From positions 806,001-870,000 of the forward strand of contig NZ_JAFMZQ010000001.1 of the NCBI RefSeq assembly GCF_024436415.1: a DNA stretch of 64,000 nucleotides, given 5' to 3'. Every line of letters begins with the position of its first letter. Positions within the stretch are counted from its first letter, which is position 1. Positions 1 to 9,395 of this stretch are shown piece after piece. This DNA is from Pedobacter deserti. Its GTDB lineage: Bacteria > Bacteroidota > Bacteroidia > Sphingobacteriales > Sphingobacteriaceae. Under the pieces are notes generated by a model that did not search any database, was not told the origin of the DNA, and was given only the letters and a program-made list of their open reading frames with translations. The position numbers and the translations under genes are program-made.

Positions 1-662
1 TCGTTTCACTGGGAGTATACGGAGTAATGATAGGCGGATGGGCTTCTAATAATAAGTATTCGTTACTTAGCGCCATAAGAGCCGCATCTCAGAATATTAG
101 CTACGAGATTGCAATGGGTCTGTCCATTATCGCATTGTTGCTCGTTACGAATACCATGAGTCTTAAAGAAATTGTTGAGCAGCAACATGGCTGGCGCTGG
201 AATGTCCTTTATCAACCGATGGGCTTTCTGATTTTTATGGTTTGTGCTTTTGCTGAAACCAATCGCGCACCATTTGATCTCCCGGAATGCGAGACGGAAC
301 TAATCGGCGGATATCATACAGAATATTCCTCTATGAAACTTGGATTCTACCTGTTTGCTGAATACATCAATATGTTTGTTTCGTCTGCAGTAATGGCCGC
401 GCTTTATTTTGGAGGTTACAACTATCCTGGGATGGATTGGGTCTTAGCACAAACAGGTCCGGTTATAGGTCCCTTGATCGGGACGCTGGTCTTCTTTGCA
501 AAAATATTTGCCTTTATATTCTTCTTTATGTGGGTAAGATGGACGATCCCGCGTTTCCGGTACGACCAGTTAATGCATTTGGGTTGGAAGGCACTAATAC
601 CACTGGCTATCGCAAACATTGTCATTACCGGTATAGTCATAGCAATAATTGAAAAGTTTTAA
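1..662 (+). CDS. nuoH: NADH-quinone oxidoreductase subunit H (5' truncated by window)
   Basis: Membrane subunit of complex I that helps form the quinone-binding cavity at the junction of the membrane and peripheral arms. The reading frame is already open at base 3 and gives VSLGVYGVMIGGW, typical internal NuoH sequence, so the ATG at 27 is internal and the true start lies left of the window. The family-typical acidic stretch FDLPECETEL is followed by GGYHTEYSS, the quinone-site loop. Several hydrophobic helices follow, and the chain ends about where NuoH normally ends. It is the first visible gene of an ordered nuoH-I-J-K-L-M-N run. Confidence 0.96.
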   Translation, partial: VSLGVYGVMIGGWASNNKYSLLSAIRAASQNISYEIAMGLSIIALLLVTNTMSLKEIVEQQHGWRWNVLYQPMGFLIFMVCAFAETNRAPFDLPECETELIGGYHTEYSSMKLGFYLFAEYINMFVSSAVMAALYFGGYNYPGMDWVLAQTGPVIGPLIGTLVFFAKIFAFIFFFMWVRWTIPRFRYDQLMHLGWKALIPLAIANIVITGIVIAIIEKF

Positions 663-695
663 TCACCGCAACGTCGGATAACTATAGGAGGTTTA

Positions 696-1196
696 ATGGA
701 GCCATTAACCAATAAAAAGAAAGTTCTCGCACAAAAGCCGCTTACGTTAGCAGAGCGGATGTATCTCCCTGCTATCGCTAAAGGTCTTTCAGTAACATTT
801 AGTCATCTTTTTAAAAAGGAGGCAACCATTCGGTATCCGGAACAAGAACGTGAATTTTCCGTCAATTTCAGGGGTATGCATTCTCTTAAGCGAGATGAAG
901 AAGGAAGAGAGCGCTGCACCGCCTGCGGCCTTTGTGCGCTTTCTTGTCCGGCAGAAGCCATCACAATGGTAGCTGCGGAGCGCAAGCCTGAAGAGAAGAA
1001 TCTTTACCGGGAAGAGAAATATGCAGCCGTTTATGAGATCAATATGCTTCGCTGTATCTTTTGTGGCCTGTGTGAAGAAGCCTGTCCAAAAGAGGCAATT
1101 TATCTGGATGGTCCTATTGTGCCAGCGGATTATTTGCGAAAGGATTTCATCTATGGAAAAGATAAGTTGGTGGAACAACCCTTAAATAAGAAATAA
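696..1196 (+). CDS. nuoI: NADH-quinone oxidoreductase subunit I, 2x[4Fe-4S] ferredoxin-like
   Basis: Carries iron-sulfur clusters N6a and N6b that pass electrons towards N2 in complex I. Of its 166 residues, the two cluster motifs are CTACGLCALSCP and CIFCGLCEEACP, both complete CxxCxxCxxxCP patterns. The start at 696 is supported by an AGGAGG Shine-Dalgarno at 686-691, unusually strong for Bacteroidota, where most genes here lack one. nuoJ starts directly after the stop codon, so the genes are translationally close. Confidence 0.97.
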   Translation: MEPLTNKKKVLAQKPLTLAERMYLPAIAKGLSVTFSHLFKKEATIRYPEQEREFSVNFRGMHSLKRDEEGRERCTACGLCALSCPAEAITMVAAERKPEEKNLYREEKYAAVYEINMLRCIFCGLCEEACPKEAIYLDGPIVPADYLRKDFIYGKDKLVEQPLNKK

Positions 1197-1694
1197 ATGG
1201 GCGCATCTGTATTTTATTTCGTAGCTACTCTTAGTGTTGTGTTTTCGCTGATGGTTATATCTTCCAGAAATCCGGTGCATAGTGTTCTCTATCTCATACT
1301 CACCTTCTTTACCCTTACGGTGCATTACATTTTGTTGAACGCACAATTTCTTGCAGTGGTCAACTTCATTGTATATATGGGTGCCATTATGGTGCTATTT
1401 CTCTTCGTGTTGATGTTGCTCAACCTGAACAAAGACAATGAGCCACTAAAATCCACACTGGTTAAAGTGACTGGCACTATTGCTGGCTGCTGCCTGGTAG
1501 TTACTCTTATAGGTTCCATGAAAGCCACTACCGTATCAAATCCAGTTTTATTAAAAGATCCGGGATTGGGCTTATTAAAAAACCTTGGCCAACAACTATT
1601 CGGGCCGTTTATGTTACCTTTTGAATTATCATCTATCTTATTGCTTTCAGCAATGGTAGGTTCAGTATTGTTAACAAAGAAAGAAAAAGTATAG
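1197..1694 (+). CDS. nuoJ: NADH-quinone oxidoreductase subunit J
   Basis: Integral membrane subunit of complex I (165 residues, about five hydrophobic helices), adjacent to NuoK and NuoA in the proton-pumping arm. The family signature is seen in SSRNPVHSVLYLIL and in FLAVVNFIVYMGAIMVLFLF, the helix that carries the pi-bulge in NuoJ. The ATG abuts the nuoI stop codon, and the TAG stop shares a base with the nuoK start. Confidence 0.95.
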   Translation: MGASVFYFVATLSVVFSLMVISSRNPVHSVLYLILTFFTLTVHYILLNAQFLAVVNFIVYMGAIMVLFLFVLMLLNLNKDNEPLKSTLVKVTGTIAGCCLVVTLIGSMKATTVSNPVLLKDPGLGLLKNLGQQLFGPFMLPFELSSILLLSAMVGSVLLTKKEKV

Positions 1695-2023
1695 TGGATC
1701 AAATTACAAATCAACTGCAGGCCGTGCCGCTAAACCACTATCTCTGGTTAAGCGCTATTATTTTCACAATAGGCGTGATCGGCGTGCTCACGCGCCGCAA
1801 TGCTATTGTTATATTTATGTCTGTCGAGCTTATGCTTAATGCAGTTAATCTTTTGCTTACCGCCTTTTCAGTGCACCACAATGATGCATCCGGCCAAGTG
1901 TTTGTGTTTTTTATAATGGCGCTCGCTGCAGCAGAGGTAGCCGTAGGGCTAAGTATAATAGTGATGGTCTACCGCAACACACAATCCATAGATATTAATG
2001 TACTGAATCGCCTTAAATGGTAA
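1694..2023 (+). CDS. nuoK: NADH-quinone oxidoreductase subunit K
   Basis: Small three-helix antiporter-like subunit of complex I, 109 residues. The helix containing MSVELMLNAVNLLL includes the conserved membrane glutamate used in proton translocation. A second acidic residue is in ALAAAEVAVGLSI. I chose the GTG at 1694, which overlaps the last base of the nuoJ stop; it gives the usual family length, and there is no ATG in a better position. Confidence 0.94.
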   Translation: MDQITNQLQAVPLNHYLWLSAIIFTIGVIGVLTRRNAIVIFMSVELMLNAVNLLLTAFSVHHNDASGQVFVFFIMALAAAEVAVGLSIIVMVYRNTQSIDINVLNRLKW

Positions 2024-2030
2024 TAAATAG

Positions 2031-3938
2031 ATGGAAGAAAAAATGATACTAGATTTAGTTTGGCTGGTTCCATTAATCCCGCTGATCGGCTCGTTGATCA
2101 ACGGAGTTGGAAGAAATACCTTTTCAAAGAGTCTGATAGGCTTCATAGGAAGCGGCGCGATATTTCTTTCTTTTGCCCTTAGTATTGCCATCTTCACAGA
2201 ACTCAGTTCGTCTGTTGGAAAGAGCCATGAAGTCTTCCTGTTTGATTGGATCTCGTCTGGTTATCTGCAGATCCCCCTGTCATTCTTAGTAGATCCGCTC
2301 AGTGCAATCATGTTGTTGATCGTCACTGGTGTCGGATTTCTGATACATGTATATTCCGCCGGCTACATGCATGACGATCCGGGGTTTGGCAAATTTTTCA
2401 GTTATCTCAATCTTTTCATCTTTTTCATGTTAATCCTGGTTTTGGGATCTAACTATGTCGTTATGTTTATCGGCTGGGAAGGTGTAGGCCTTTGTTCCTA
2501 CCTTTTGATCGGGTTTTGGTATACAAACGGCAATTATGCATCTGCAGCGAAAAAGGCATTTGTGATGAACCGAATTGGCGATTTGGGTTTCCTTCTTGCA
2601 GTATTCTTCATATTCACCACCTTTGGCAGTGTAGAGTTCTCCAAGGTATTTCCCCAGGTTCAAAACCTCTTGGCACAAGATTCGACCCTTACGCTAATTG
2701 CGCTGTTGCTGTTTATCGGAGCTTGCGGTAAATCCGCACAGTTGCCGTTGTTTACCTGGCTCCCCGATGCTATGGCCGGACCCACCCCCGTCTCGGCATT
2801 GATACACGCGGCCACAATGGTAACTGCAGGTATATACATGATCGCGAGATCCAGCGTTATCTTCGATCTTGCACCAATGGTACAGAATATTATAGCCATC
2901 GTCGGATTGGTGACCGCAATTATGGCAGCGATCATCGCGCTCACTCAAAATGACATCAAGAAAGTGCTCGCATACTCAACTGTGTCACAGCTCGGCTATA
3001 TGTTCCTTGGACTGGGAGTTGGAGCTTACACAGGAGCATTCTTTCATGTGATTACCCATGCTTTTTTTAAAGCGCTTCTATTTTTGTGTGCAGGGTCAGT
3101 TATTCATGCCCTGCATCATGAGCAAGACATGAGGCATATGGGTGGATTGCGGAAGAACCTACCTGTAACCTTTATTACAATGTTGGTCGGCACCATAGCC
3201 ATTGCAGGACTGCCTCCATTCTCAGGCTTTTTCTCCAAAGACGAAATCCTTGCCCACGTCTACGCGCATAACAAAGTATTGTGGATGGTGGCTCTTTTTG
3301 GAGCATTCTTAACGGCATTCTATATGTTCCGAATGTTATTTCTAACATTTTACGGCAAATATCGGGGAACCCATTATGGCGAGGAAAAGATCCACGAGTC
3401 TCCCACATCGATGACTATCCCCCTTATTATTTTAGCAATATTGTCGGCGGTCGGAGGTGTATTGGGCGTACCTGAAGCACTTGGTGGAAGTCATTGGCTA
3501 TCCCACTGGCTAAGCCCGGTAATTAAACATTCAGGCGAAACGCCAGATCACGCAACCGAGTATATATTGATGGCTGTTTCCGTCTTGGGGGTAATTATTT
3601 CCATAATAATTGCATATGCCAGATATATTAAGAAAGCCCAGGTGCCGGTTTCCGACGAGACCGAACGTCCGATGCTGGCTAAGGTCTCCTATAATAAATT
3701 CTATCTTGACGAACTTTACGACACCCTATTCAGGAAGCCACTTGATGCGGCTTCTGGATTATTCTATAAGGTTGTCGACAAGAAGATCGTGGACGGGCTC
3801 GTTAACGGACTTGGTGCCGGAACCGCTGAGACAAGCAAAGGCCTGCGCCTTTTACAATCCGGGAACGTTGGATTTTATATCTTCATGATGGTTGCCGGTA
3901 TTATATCACTGCTATTATATACATATTTATCTTTATAA
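2031..3938 (+). CDS. nuoL: NADH-quinone oxidoreductase subunit L
   Basis: Distal antiporter-like proton-pumping subunit with the long lateral helix, 635 residues. The conserved core is visible in MFIGWEGVGLCSYLLIGFWY (the Glu/Lys network), in LPLFTWLPDAMAGPTPVSAL, and in the lysine-bearing helix around NDIKKVLAYSTVSQLGYM. The C-terminal part gives the amphipathic helix and terminal anchor. A second ATG at 2043 (MILDLVWLVP) is an equally plausible start; the upstream one adds only four residues. Confidence 0.96.
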   Translation: MEEKMILDLVWLVPLIPLIGSLINGVGRNTFSKSLIGFIGSGAIFLSFALSIAIFTELSSSVGKSHEVFLFDWISSGYLQIPLSFLVDPLSAIMLLIVTGVGFLIHVYSAGYMHDDPGFGKFFSYLNLFIFFMLILVLGSNYVVMFIGWEGVGLCSYLLIGFWYTNGNYASAAKKAFVMNRIGDLGFLLAVFFIFTTFGSVEFSKVFPQVQNLLAQDSTLTLIALLLFIGACGKSAQLPLFTWLPDAMAGPTPVSALIHAATMVTAGIYMIARSSVIFDLAPMVQNIIAIVGLVTAIMAAIIALTQNDIKKVLAYSTVSQLGYMFLGLGVGAYTGAFFHVITHAFFKALLFLCAGSVIHALHHEQDMRHMGGLRKNLPVTFITMLVGTIAIAGLPPFSGFFSKDEILAHVYAHNKVLWMVALFGAFLTAFYMFRMLFLTFYGKYRGTHYGEEKIHESPTSMTIPLIILAILSAVGGVLGVPEALGGSHWLSHWLSPVIKHSGETPDHATEYILMAVSVLGVIISIIIAYARYIKKAQVPVSDETERPMLAKVSYNKFYLDELYDTLFRKPLDAASGLFYKVVDKKIVDGLVNGLGAGTAETSKGLRLLQSGNVGFYIFMMVAGIISLLLYTYLSL

Positions 3939-3959
3939 AAGGTCGTTCAAAAACTGCTA

Positions 3960-5423
3960 ATGGAACTAATACTCCTTCTGATATCCTTTCCTTTGCTCAG
4001 TGCACTGATTACCGTTTTTTCGGGCAACAGTTCGAAGTTTGTGGCTTTGGTTTCATCACTAGTCTCTTTACTTATTACTGCCGCCCTTGTTACCAAATTC
4101 ACACCCGACTCCAGCGTGCAGTTTGAAGTAAGTTATCCCTGGATACAACAGCTGGGTATAGATTTTCATGCTGGAATAGATGGGATCAGCATTATTCTTG
4201 TGCTTCTGACGAATGCACTCATTCCATTGATTGTTTTGTCTAGTTTTCCTCACCAATATAAGCATCCGGGAACATTTTACGCACTCATCCTCTTCATGCA
4301 AAGTGGACTGTTACTTGTGTTTACAGCTATGGACGCCTTTTTGTTTTACATCGGTTGGGAGGCTGCACTCATACCAATTTATTTTATTTGTGCAGTATGG
4401 GGAGGCAAAGACCGGATCAGGGTAAACATGAAATTTTTTGTGTATACTATAGGCGGATCACTTTTTATGCTCTTAGGTATCATCTACCTTTTTTTACAGA
4501 ATCCAGAATCAAATTTCAATCTACAGGCTTTTTATAGTCTGAATTTGGACGTTGTCCAACAGGGTTGGGTATTCTGGGCTTTCTTCATTGCCTTTGCTAT
4601 AAAAATGCCTGTGTTCCCATTTCACACCTGGCAGCCGGATACTTACACCGAGGCACCTACCTCGGGTACGATGCTGTTGTCGGGTATAATGCTTAAAATG
4701 GGAATATATGGGCTCATTCGGTGGCTGTTGCCTGTCGTTCCATTGGGAATACAGGAGTGGGGCCATCTCGCTATCATTCTTTCTGTGATTGGCATTGTGT
4801 ATGCTTCTATAATAGCTTTTACACAAAAGGATAGCAAGCGGCTCGTTGCATACTCTTCCATAGCCCACGTTGGTCTTATTTCTGCCGGCGTATTTGTAAT
4901 CAATACACAAGGCCTGCAAGGAGCAATGATTCAGATGTTGAGTCATGGTGTTAATGTCATCGGTTTGTTTTTGGTGCTTGATATTATAAACCGGAGAGTT
5001 AATACAACTAGGATAGCTGAATTAGGGGGTATTGCTGCCAAGGCACCGCATTTGGCAATTGCTACATTGATCATCATAATGGGCACAGTGGCGCTACCGG
5101 GAACCAGCGGCTTTATTGGAGAGTTTCTTTTGCTTATAGGCGTTTATCAGTATAGTGCATGGATCGCTGTAGTCGCAGGTCTTACCATTATTTTCGGAGC
5201 AGTGTATATGTTGCGGATGTACCAGGGGATTATGCTTGGCCCGGAAAGCAACACAACTTCATCTTTCACGGACGTGCAAGGTTCCGAACGTATTGTACTG
5301 GTAATCGTATGCCTGCTCACCATTGTGCTAGGCGTTTACCCTAAACCCGTTCTCGGGCTCTCCGAAGCCGCCGTACAGCAACTAATAGAACAAGTATCCC
5401 AAAAATTAACATCGGTAAAATAA
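3960..5423 (+). CDS. nuoM: NADH-quinone oxidoreductase subunit M
   Basis: Antiporter-like proton-pumping membrane subunit of complex I, 487 residues and about 14 helices. Family motifs are LFYIGWEAALIPIYF, FAIKMPVFPFHTWQPDTY (with catalytic-network Lys) and KRLVAYSSIAHVGLI. It follows nuoL by 21 bases and precedes nuoN by 4 bases, so it is part of the same transcript. Confidence 0.96.
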   Translation: MELILLLISFPLLSALITVFSGNSSKFVALVSSLVSLLITAALVTKFTPDSSVQFEVSYPWIQQLGIDFHAGIDGISIILVLLTNALIPLIVLSSFPHQYKHPGTFYALILFMQSGLLLVFTAMDAFLFYIGWEAALIPIYFICAVWGGKDRIRVNMKFFVYTIGGSLFMLLGIIYLFLQNPESNFNLQAFYSLNLDVVQQGWVFWAFFIAFAIKMPVFPFHTWQPDTYTEAPTSGTMLLSGIMLKMGIYGLIRWLLPVVPLGIQEWGHLAIILSVIGIVYASIIAFTQKDSKRLVAYSSIAHVGLISAGVFVINTQGLQGAMIQMLSHGVNVIGLFLVLDIINRRVNTTRIAELGGIAAKAPHLAIATLIIIMGTVALPGTSGFIGEFLLLIGVYQYSAWIAVVAGLTIIFGAVYMLRMYQGIMLGPESNTTSSFTDVQGSERIVLVIVCLLTIVLGVYPKPVLGLSEAAVQQLIEQVSQKLTSVK

Positions 5424-5427
5424 ACAA

Positions 5428-6801
5428 ATGAACATCATAATCACCATTGCTGTCACTGCCCTAGTAGTACTTTACGCCGGCTTGTTTAAAGCCCGTAAAG
5501 CGTTGCTTCCTATTAGCCTTGCTGGTCTCGCAATCTCGCTAGTATTTGTATGCACATCCTGGAATACCAGCCGTGTGTACTTCGGAATGATGCAAATGGA
5601 CAATTTCGCACTTGCGTTTACCGCTATAACAGTACTTTCCACGATTTTAATCCTGCTCTTAACTGAGAATTATTTTTCGTCACAAAGTGACAATATTGCA
5701 GAATATCTGACGCTGATTTTGTTTGCGTTAGCGGGTATTGTCATCATGGTCTCCTATACCAATATGTCCATGCTATTTATAGGTTTGGAGATTATGTCGG
5801 TAAGCCTCTACATTCTTGCTGGAATCCGTAAAAGTAATTTCGCTTCGAATGAGGCCTCTTTAAAGTATTTCCTGATGGGCGCTTTTTCCACAGGCTTCCT
5901 CTTGTTCGGAATTACCCTTATCTATGGAGCGACCGGTTCCTTTAATCTGGTAGATATCAAGAATTATCTCGTCGGTAACCACGCAGAAGTGTCGTCTCTT
6001 TTCTATCCAGGTCTAATTCTCCTGCTTATTGGGCTTGCATTCAAAATAGGTGCTGCTCCGTTCCATTTTTGGACGCCAGATGTATATGAGGGTGCACCTA
6101 CGTTAATTACAACATTTATGTCTACTGCAGTGAAGACCGCCGGCTTCGCTGCCCTGCTGCGTTTATTTGCCGACACGCTCGCGCCGCTACACGATTTCTG
6201 GCTCTCTCCGGTGTTAGCTCTAGTATTCCTTACGTTGCTGGTAGGCAATGTCACAGCACTATTTCAGCGTAACTTTAAGCGTATGCTTGCATATTCCAGC
6301 ATATCTCATGCGGGTTATCTGCTCTTTTCACTCGTTACGCTTACATCTTCGTCAGCCAGCAACGTTCTGGTCTATGCACTTGCATATAGTTTTGCCAGTA
6401 TTACTGCTTTTGCTGTTTTAATCCTTGTAAAGCAGAAGACGGGAAACGACCACTTCGACAGCTTCAATGGTTTAGCTAAATTGAACCCATTTATGGCCTT
6501 CGCGCTTACCGTCTCCATGTTGTCACTCGCTGGAATTCCATTGACCGCAGGCTTTATCGGCAAATATCTGATGTTTCTGAATGTGATGAACGAATATCAC
6601 ATCTATTTGGTTGCTTTTGCTATCTTAAATGCGCTGGTCGGCTTCTACTACTATTTCAAAGTGATTGTTGCCATGTACTTCAAAGAAGGAAATGGGATTG
6701 CCTTAGACAGCCCCTTTCAGTACCGCCTCGTTGTCTTTCTTTCGCTTGTTGTTACCATCGCAGTGGGCATTTATCCAGGGCTAATTTTAGATCTGATATA
6801 A
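5428..6801 (+). CDS. nuoN: NADH-quinone oxidoreductase subunit N
   Basis: Third antiporter-like subunit of complex I, 457 residues. Diagnostic segments are MLFIGLEIMSVSLYILAG, AFKIGAAPFHFWTPDVYEGA and KRMLAYSSISHAGYLLF. It is the last gene of the nuo run. The 45-base gap before the DedA gene holds no clear hairpin terminator, so read-through into the next genes is possible. Confidence 0.96.
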   Translation: MNIIITIAVTALVVLYAGLFKARKALLPISLAGLAISLVFVCTSWNTSRVYFGMMQMDNFALAFTAITVLSTILILLLTENYFSSQSDNIAEYLTLILFALAGIVIMVSYTNMSMLFIGLEIMSVSLYILAGIRKSNFASNEASLKYFLMGAFSTGFLLFGITLIYGATGSFNLVDIKNYLVGNHAEVSSLFYPGLILLLIGLAFKIGAAPFHFWTPDVYEGAPTLITTFMSTAVKTAGFAALLRLFADTLAPLHDFWLSPVLALVFLTLLVGNVTALFQRNFKRMLAYSSISHAGYLLFSLVTLTSSSASNVLVYALAYSFASITAFAVLILVKQKTGNDHFDSFNGLAKLNPFMAFALTVSMLSLAGIPLTAGFIGKYLMFLNVMNEYHIYLVAFAILNALVGFYYYFKVIVAMYFKEGNGIALDSPFQYRLVVFLSLVVTIAVGIYPGLILDLI

Positions 6802-6846
6802 ACACATGTCTAGATAATTATTTGTAGTTTTACGAATAATTGAACT

Positions 6847-7509
6847 ATGCAAGATCTCTGGACCGCCTTACACCAGTTTGTAGACCCCGAAAAATTACTT
6901 AGAGAAGGTGGTTTTTATGTAGTAACCTTCGTGATCTTCGCAGAGACCGGTCTTTTTTTCGGCTTCTTTCTCCCCGGAGATTACCTGCTTTTCCTGGCGG
7001 GAATGTTTGTGGCCACCGAGAAACTGGACGTGAACATTTATTTATTGATCTTTACACTCTGTATTGCAGCAATACTTGGGAACTTTACCGGCTATTGGTT
7101 TGGCCGGAAAACCGGACCGGTATTGTATCAAAGAAAGGATTCTTTCTTTTTTAAAAAGCGCTACCTCAAAGCAGCAGAAGAATATTATCATAAGCAGGGG
7201 GCCTTCGCGCTGATTATGGGACGCTTCGTGCCTATAGTCAGGACCTTTGCACCGATTTTTGCTGGTGTGGTAAAGTTAGACTTCAGGAGATTTGCATTAT
7301 ATAACATTACAGGTGCTATAATATGGATAGCATCATTAACTTTGCTGGGCTATTTCCTTGGACGACGGTTTGAAAAGGAAATCAATGATTATTTATTATA
7401 CATCATAATTGGATTCATTTTAATAACAACAATCCCGCTCATTATTACCTTTGTAAGAAAACGAGTAGTAAAGGTTGCTGAGGACGAACAAACAAATTTT
7501 GAACAATAA
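6847..7509 (+). CDS. DedA/VTT-family membrane protein
   Basis: A 220-residue inner-membrane protein of the DedA (SNARE-associated/VTT) family, whose members act in lipid flipping (undecaprenyl phosphate, phosphatidylethanolamine) and envelope homeostasis. Visible hallmarks are the re-entrant loop FAETGLFFGFFLPGDYLLFL, with its acidic residue and the FLPGD motif, and the second half GRFVPIVRTFAPIFAGV, which carries the conserved arginines. Four or five hydrophobic stretches follow the typical pattern. The exact substrate cannot be told from sequence. It sits between nuoN and ppa on the same strand. Confidence 0.9.
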   Translation: MQDLWTALHQFVDPEKLLREGGFYVVTFVIFAETGLFFGFFLPGDYLLFLAGMFVATEKLDVNIYLLIFTLCIAAILGNFTGYWFGRKTGPVLYQRKDSFFFKKRYLKAAEEYYHKQGAFALIMGRFVPIVRTFAPIFAGVVKLDFRRFALYNITGAIIWIASLTLLGYFLGRRFEKEINDYLLYIIIGFILITTIPLIITFVRKRVVKVAEDEQTNFEQ

Positions 7510-7515
7510 ACACGA

Positions 7516-8070
7516 ATGAGTAAATACGACAATCACCCGTGGCACAGCGTATCCCCTGGAGACAACCTGCCAACTACAGTAAACGCAATCATCGAAATCC
7601 CGAAAGGATCGAAAGCTAAGTACGAAATTGATAAAGATTCCAACCTGATCAAACTCGACCGGGTTCTTTTTTCTTCGGTGATGTATCCGGCCAATTACGG
7701 GTTTATTCCTCAAACCTATTGTGATGACAACGACCCTCTGGATATTCTGGTGCTTTGCTCAGTGGATGTATATCCGCTTTCTATAATCGAAGCTAAGGTT
7801 ATTGGCGTCATGCACATGGTAGACAATGGCGAGCAGGACGATAAAATCATTGCAGTGGCAAAGAACGATATGTCTGTAAACTATATTAATGACTTGGCCG
7901 ATCTGCCACCGCATACTATGAAGGAAATCGTCAAATTTTTTCAGGATTACAAAGCGCTTGAGGAAAAGAAGGTTACAATAGAACATTTGCTTGGAGTTCG
8001 TTATGCACATAAAGTCATACAGGAAAGTATAGACCTTTACAACCAAAAGTTTAGAAATAATCAGTCTTAA
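7516..8070 (+). CDS. ppa: Inorganic pyrophosphatase (family I)
   Basis: Cytoplasmic Mg-dependent enzyme that hydrolyses pyrophosphate to phosphate, 184 residues. The family I signature DNDPLDI is present. VMYPANYGFIPQTY and the lysine-rich start of the fold (IEIPKGSKAKYEIDKD) supply further active-site residues. The stop codon shares a base with the next gene's ATG (TAATG), so the two are probably translationally coupled. Confidence 0.95.
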   Translation: MSKYDNHPWHSVSPGDNLPTTVNAIIEIPKGSKAKYEIDKDSNLIKLDRVLFSSVMYPANYGFIPQTYCDDNDPLDILVLCSVDVYPLSIIEAKVIGVMHMVDNGEQDDKIIAVAKNDMSVNYINDLADLPPHTMKEIVKFFQDYKALEEKKVTIEHLLGVRYAHKVIQESIDLYNQKFRNNQS

Positions 8071-9386
8071 TGGAAGGTTTTAAGATATTCTTAACATTCT
8101 TTTTAGTAGCACTGAACGGTTTTTTCGTAGCAGCTGAGTTTGCTATTGTCAAGGTCAGGGCATCCCAGATCGAGATTAAAGCCAAATCCGGGAGCCGTGT
8201 AGCGAACATTGCAAAACACATCACACAACACCTCGATGGATATCTAGCTGCTACTCAGCTGGGTATTACGTTGGCTTCTTTGGGTCTGGGTTGGGTTGGT
8301 GAATCTGTCATGCACACTATTGTCCATGATCTGCTGATCAATTTTAACCTGTCTGAAGTTTATATCTCTTCCATATCAACGATTATTGCTTTCCTTTTCA
8401 TAACGGTGATGCACATCGTGTTTGGCGAGCTCGCACCTAAGTCGGTCGCTATCCAACGTCCCGTCGCTACTACTTTATTCGTATCTTTGCCTCTTCAGGC
8501 CTTCTATTGGGTTTTCCGACCCTTTATTTTTGTGCTCAACGGCTTAGCCAATGTTATCCTGAAGCTGTTTGGAATATCCAGTGTAGGAGGTCATGAATCG
8601 GTGCACAGCACCGAAGAACTATATTACCTGCTTGATCAGGGTAAAGAGAGCGGTGCGCTTGACACCAATGAGCACGAGCTTATCAAGAACGTGTTTGATT
8701 TTAACGAGCGTGTTGTTAAGAACATCATGGTTCCCAGAACCAAAATTTCCGGAGTGGAGCTTTCCGCTCCGCGGCAGGAGGTCATTGCCATGGTTATTAA
8801 TGAAGGTTATTCCCGTATGCCGGTTTATGACGAGCAAATTGACAAGATCGTCGGTATCGTTCATGCCAAGGATATCTTACCATTATTGGCCGATAACAAA
8901 GACTGGGCATTGAAGGACATTATACGGAAGCCCTACTTTGTACCTGAGACCAAGAAAATTAACGACCTGCTCAGTGAGCTTCAGCAGAAGCGCATACAAA
9001 TTGCCATTGTAATAGACGAGTTCGGTGGTACCGCGGGTATGGTAACTCTCGAAGACATTGTGGAGGAGATTGTTGGTGAAATTCAGGATGAGTATGATGA
9101 AGAAAAGCCCATCGTCGAAAGGGTATCAGACAACGAGTTCATCGTGAATGCCTATGCAACTGTTTATGATGTCAACGAGCATTTGCCGCACGATCTGCCG
9201 GAAGATGGTGACTTCGATACTGTGGGCGGACTGGTTTCCCATTCTTTCGGTAAGATCCCCGAAGTTGGCGACAGTGAAGAATGCTACGGTTATCTCTTCA
9301 CAATTTTGAAGAAGACAGAGCAAAATATTGAAACCATCAAACTTGAACTCGTCATCAACAAGAGCGACATGGTAGATAACCACTAA
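8070..9386 (+). CDS. CNNM/CorC-type membrane protein with CBS pair (hemolysin family)
   Basis: A 438-residue protein with an N-terminal CNNM (DUF21) transmembrane domain (about residues 1-180, starting FFLVALNGFFVAAEFAIV). A CBS pair (about 215-335, with MVPRTKISGVEL and RMPVYDEQIDKIVGIVHAKD) and a C-terminal CorC/HlyC domain (GDFDTVGGLV region) follow. Family members are implicated in Mg/Co efflux or ion homeostasis; the old name hemolysin is not informative. It resembles the architecture of GldE, a gliding-associated protein, but nothing here specifically identifies it as GldE. Confidence 0.88.
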   Translation: MEGFKIFLTFFLVALNGFFVAAEFAIVKVRASQIEIKAKSGSRVANIAKHITQHLDGYLAATQLGITLASLGLGWVGESVMHTIVHDLLINFNLSEVYISSISTIIAFLFITVMHIVFGELAPKSVAIQRPVATTLFVSLPLQAFYWVFRPFIFVLNGLANVILKLFGISSVGGHESVHSTEELYYLLDQGKESGALDTNEHELIKNVFDFNERVVKNIMVPRTKISGVELSAPRQEVIAMVINEGYSRMPVYDEQIDKIVGIVHAKDILPLLADNKDWALKDIIRKPYFVPETKKINDLLSELQQKRIQIAIVIDEFGGTAGMVTLEDIVEEIVGEIQDEYDEEKPIVERVSDNEFIVNAYATVYDVNEHLPHDLPEDGDFDTVGGLVSHSFGKIPEVGDSEECYGYLFTILKKTEQNIETIKLELVINKSDMVDNH

Positions 9387-9395
9387 ATCCGTGCT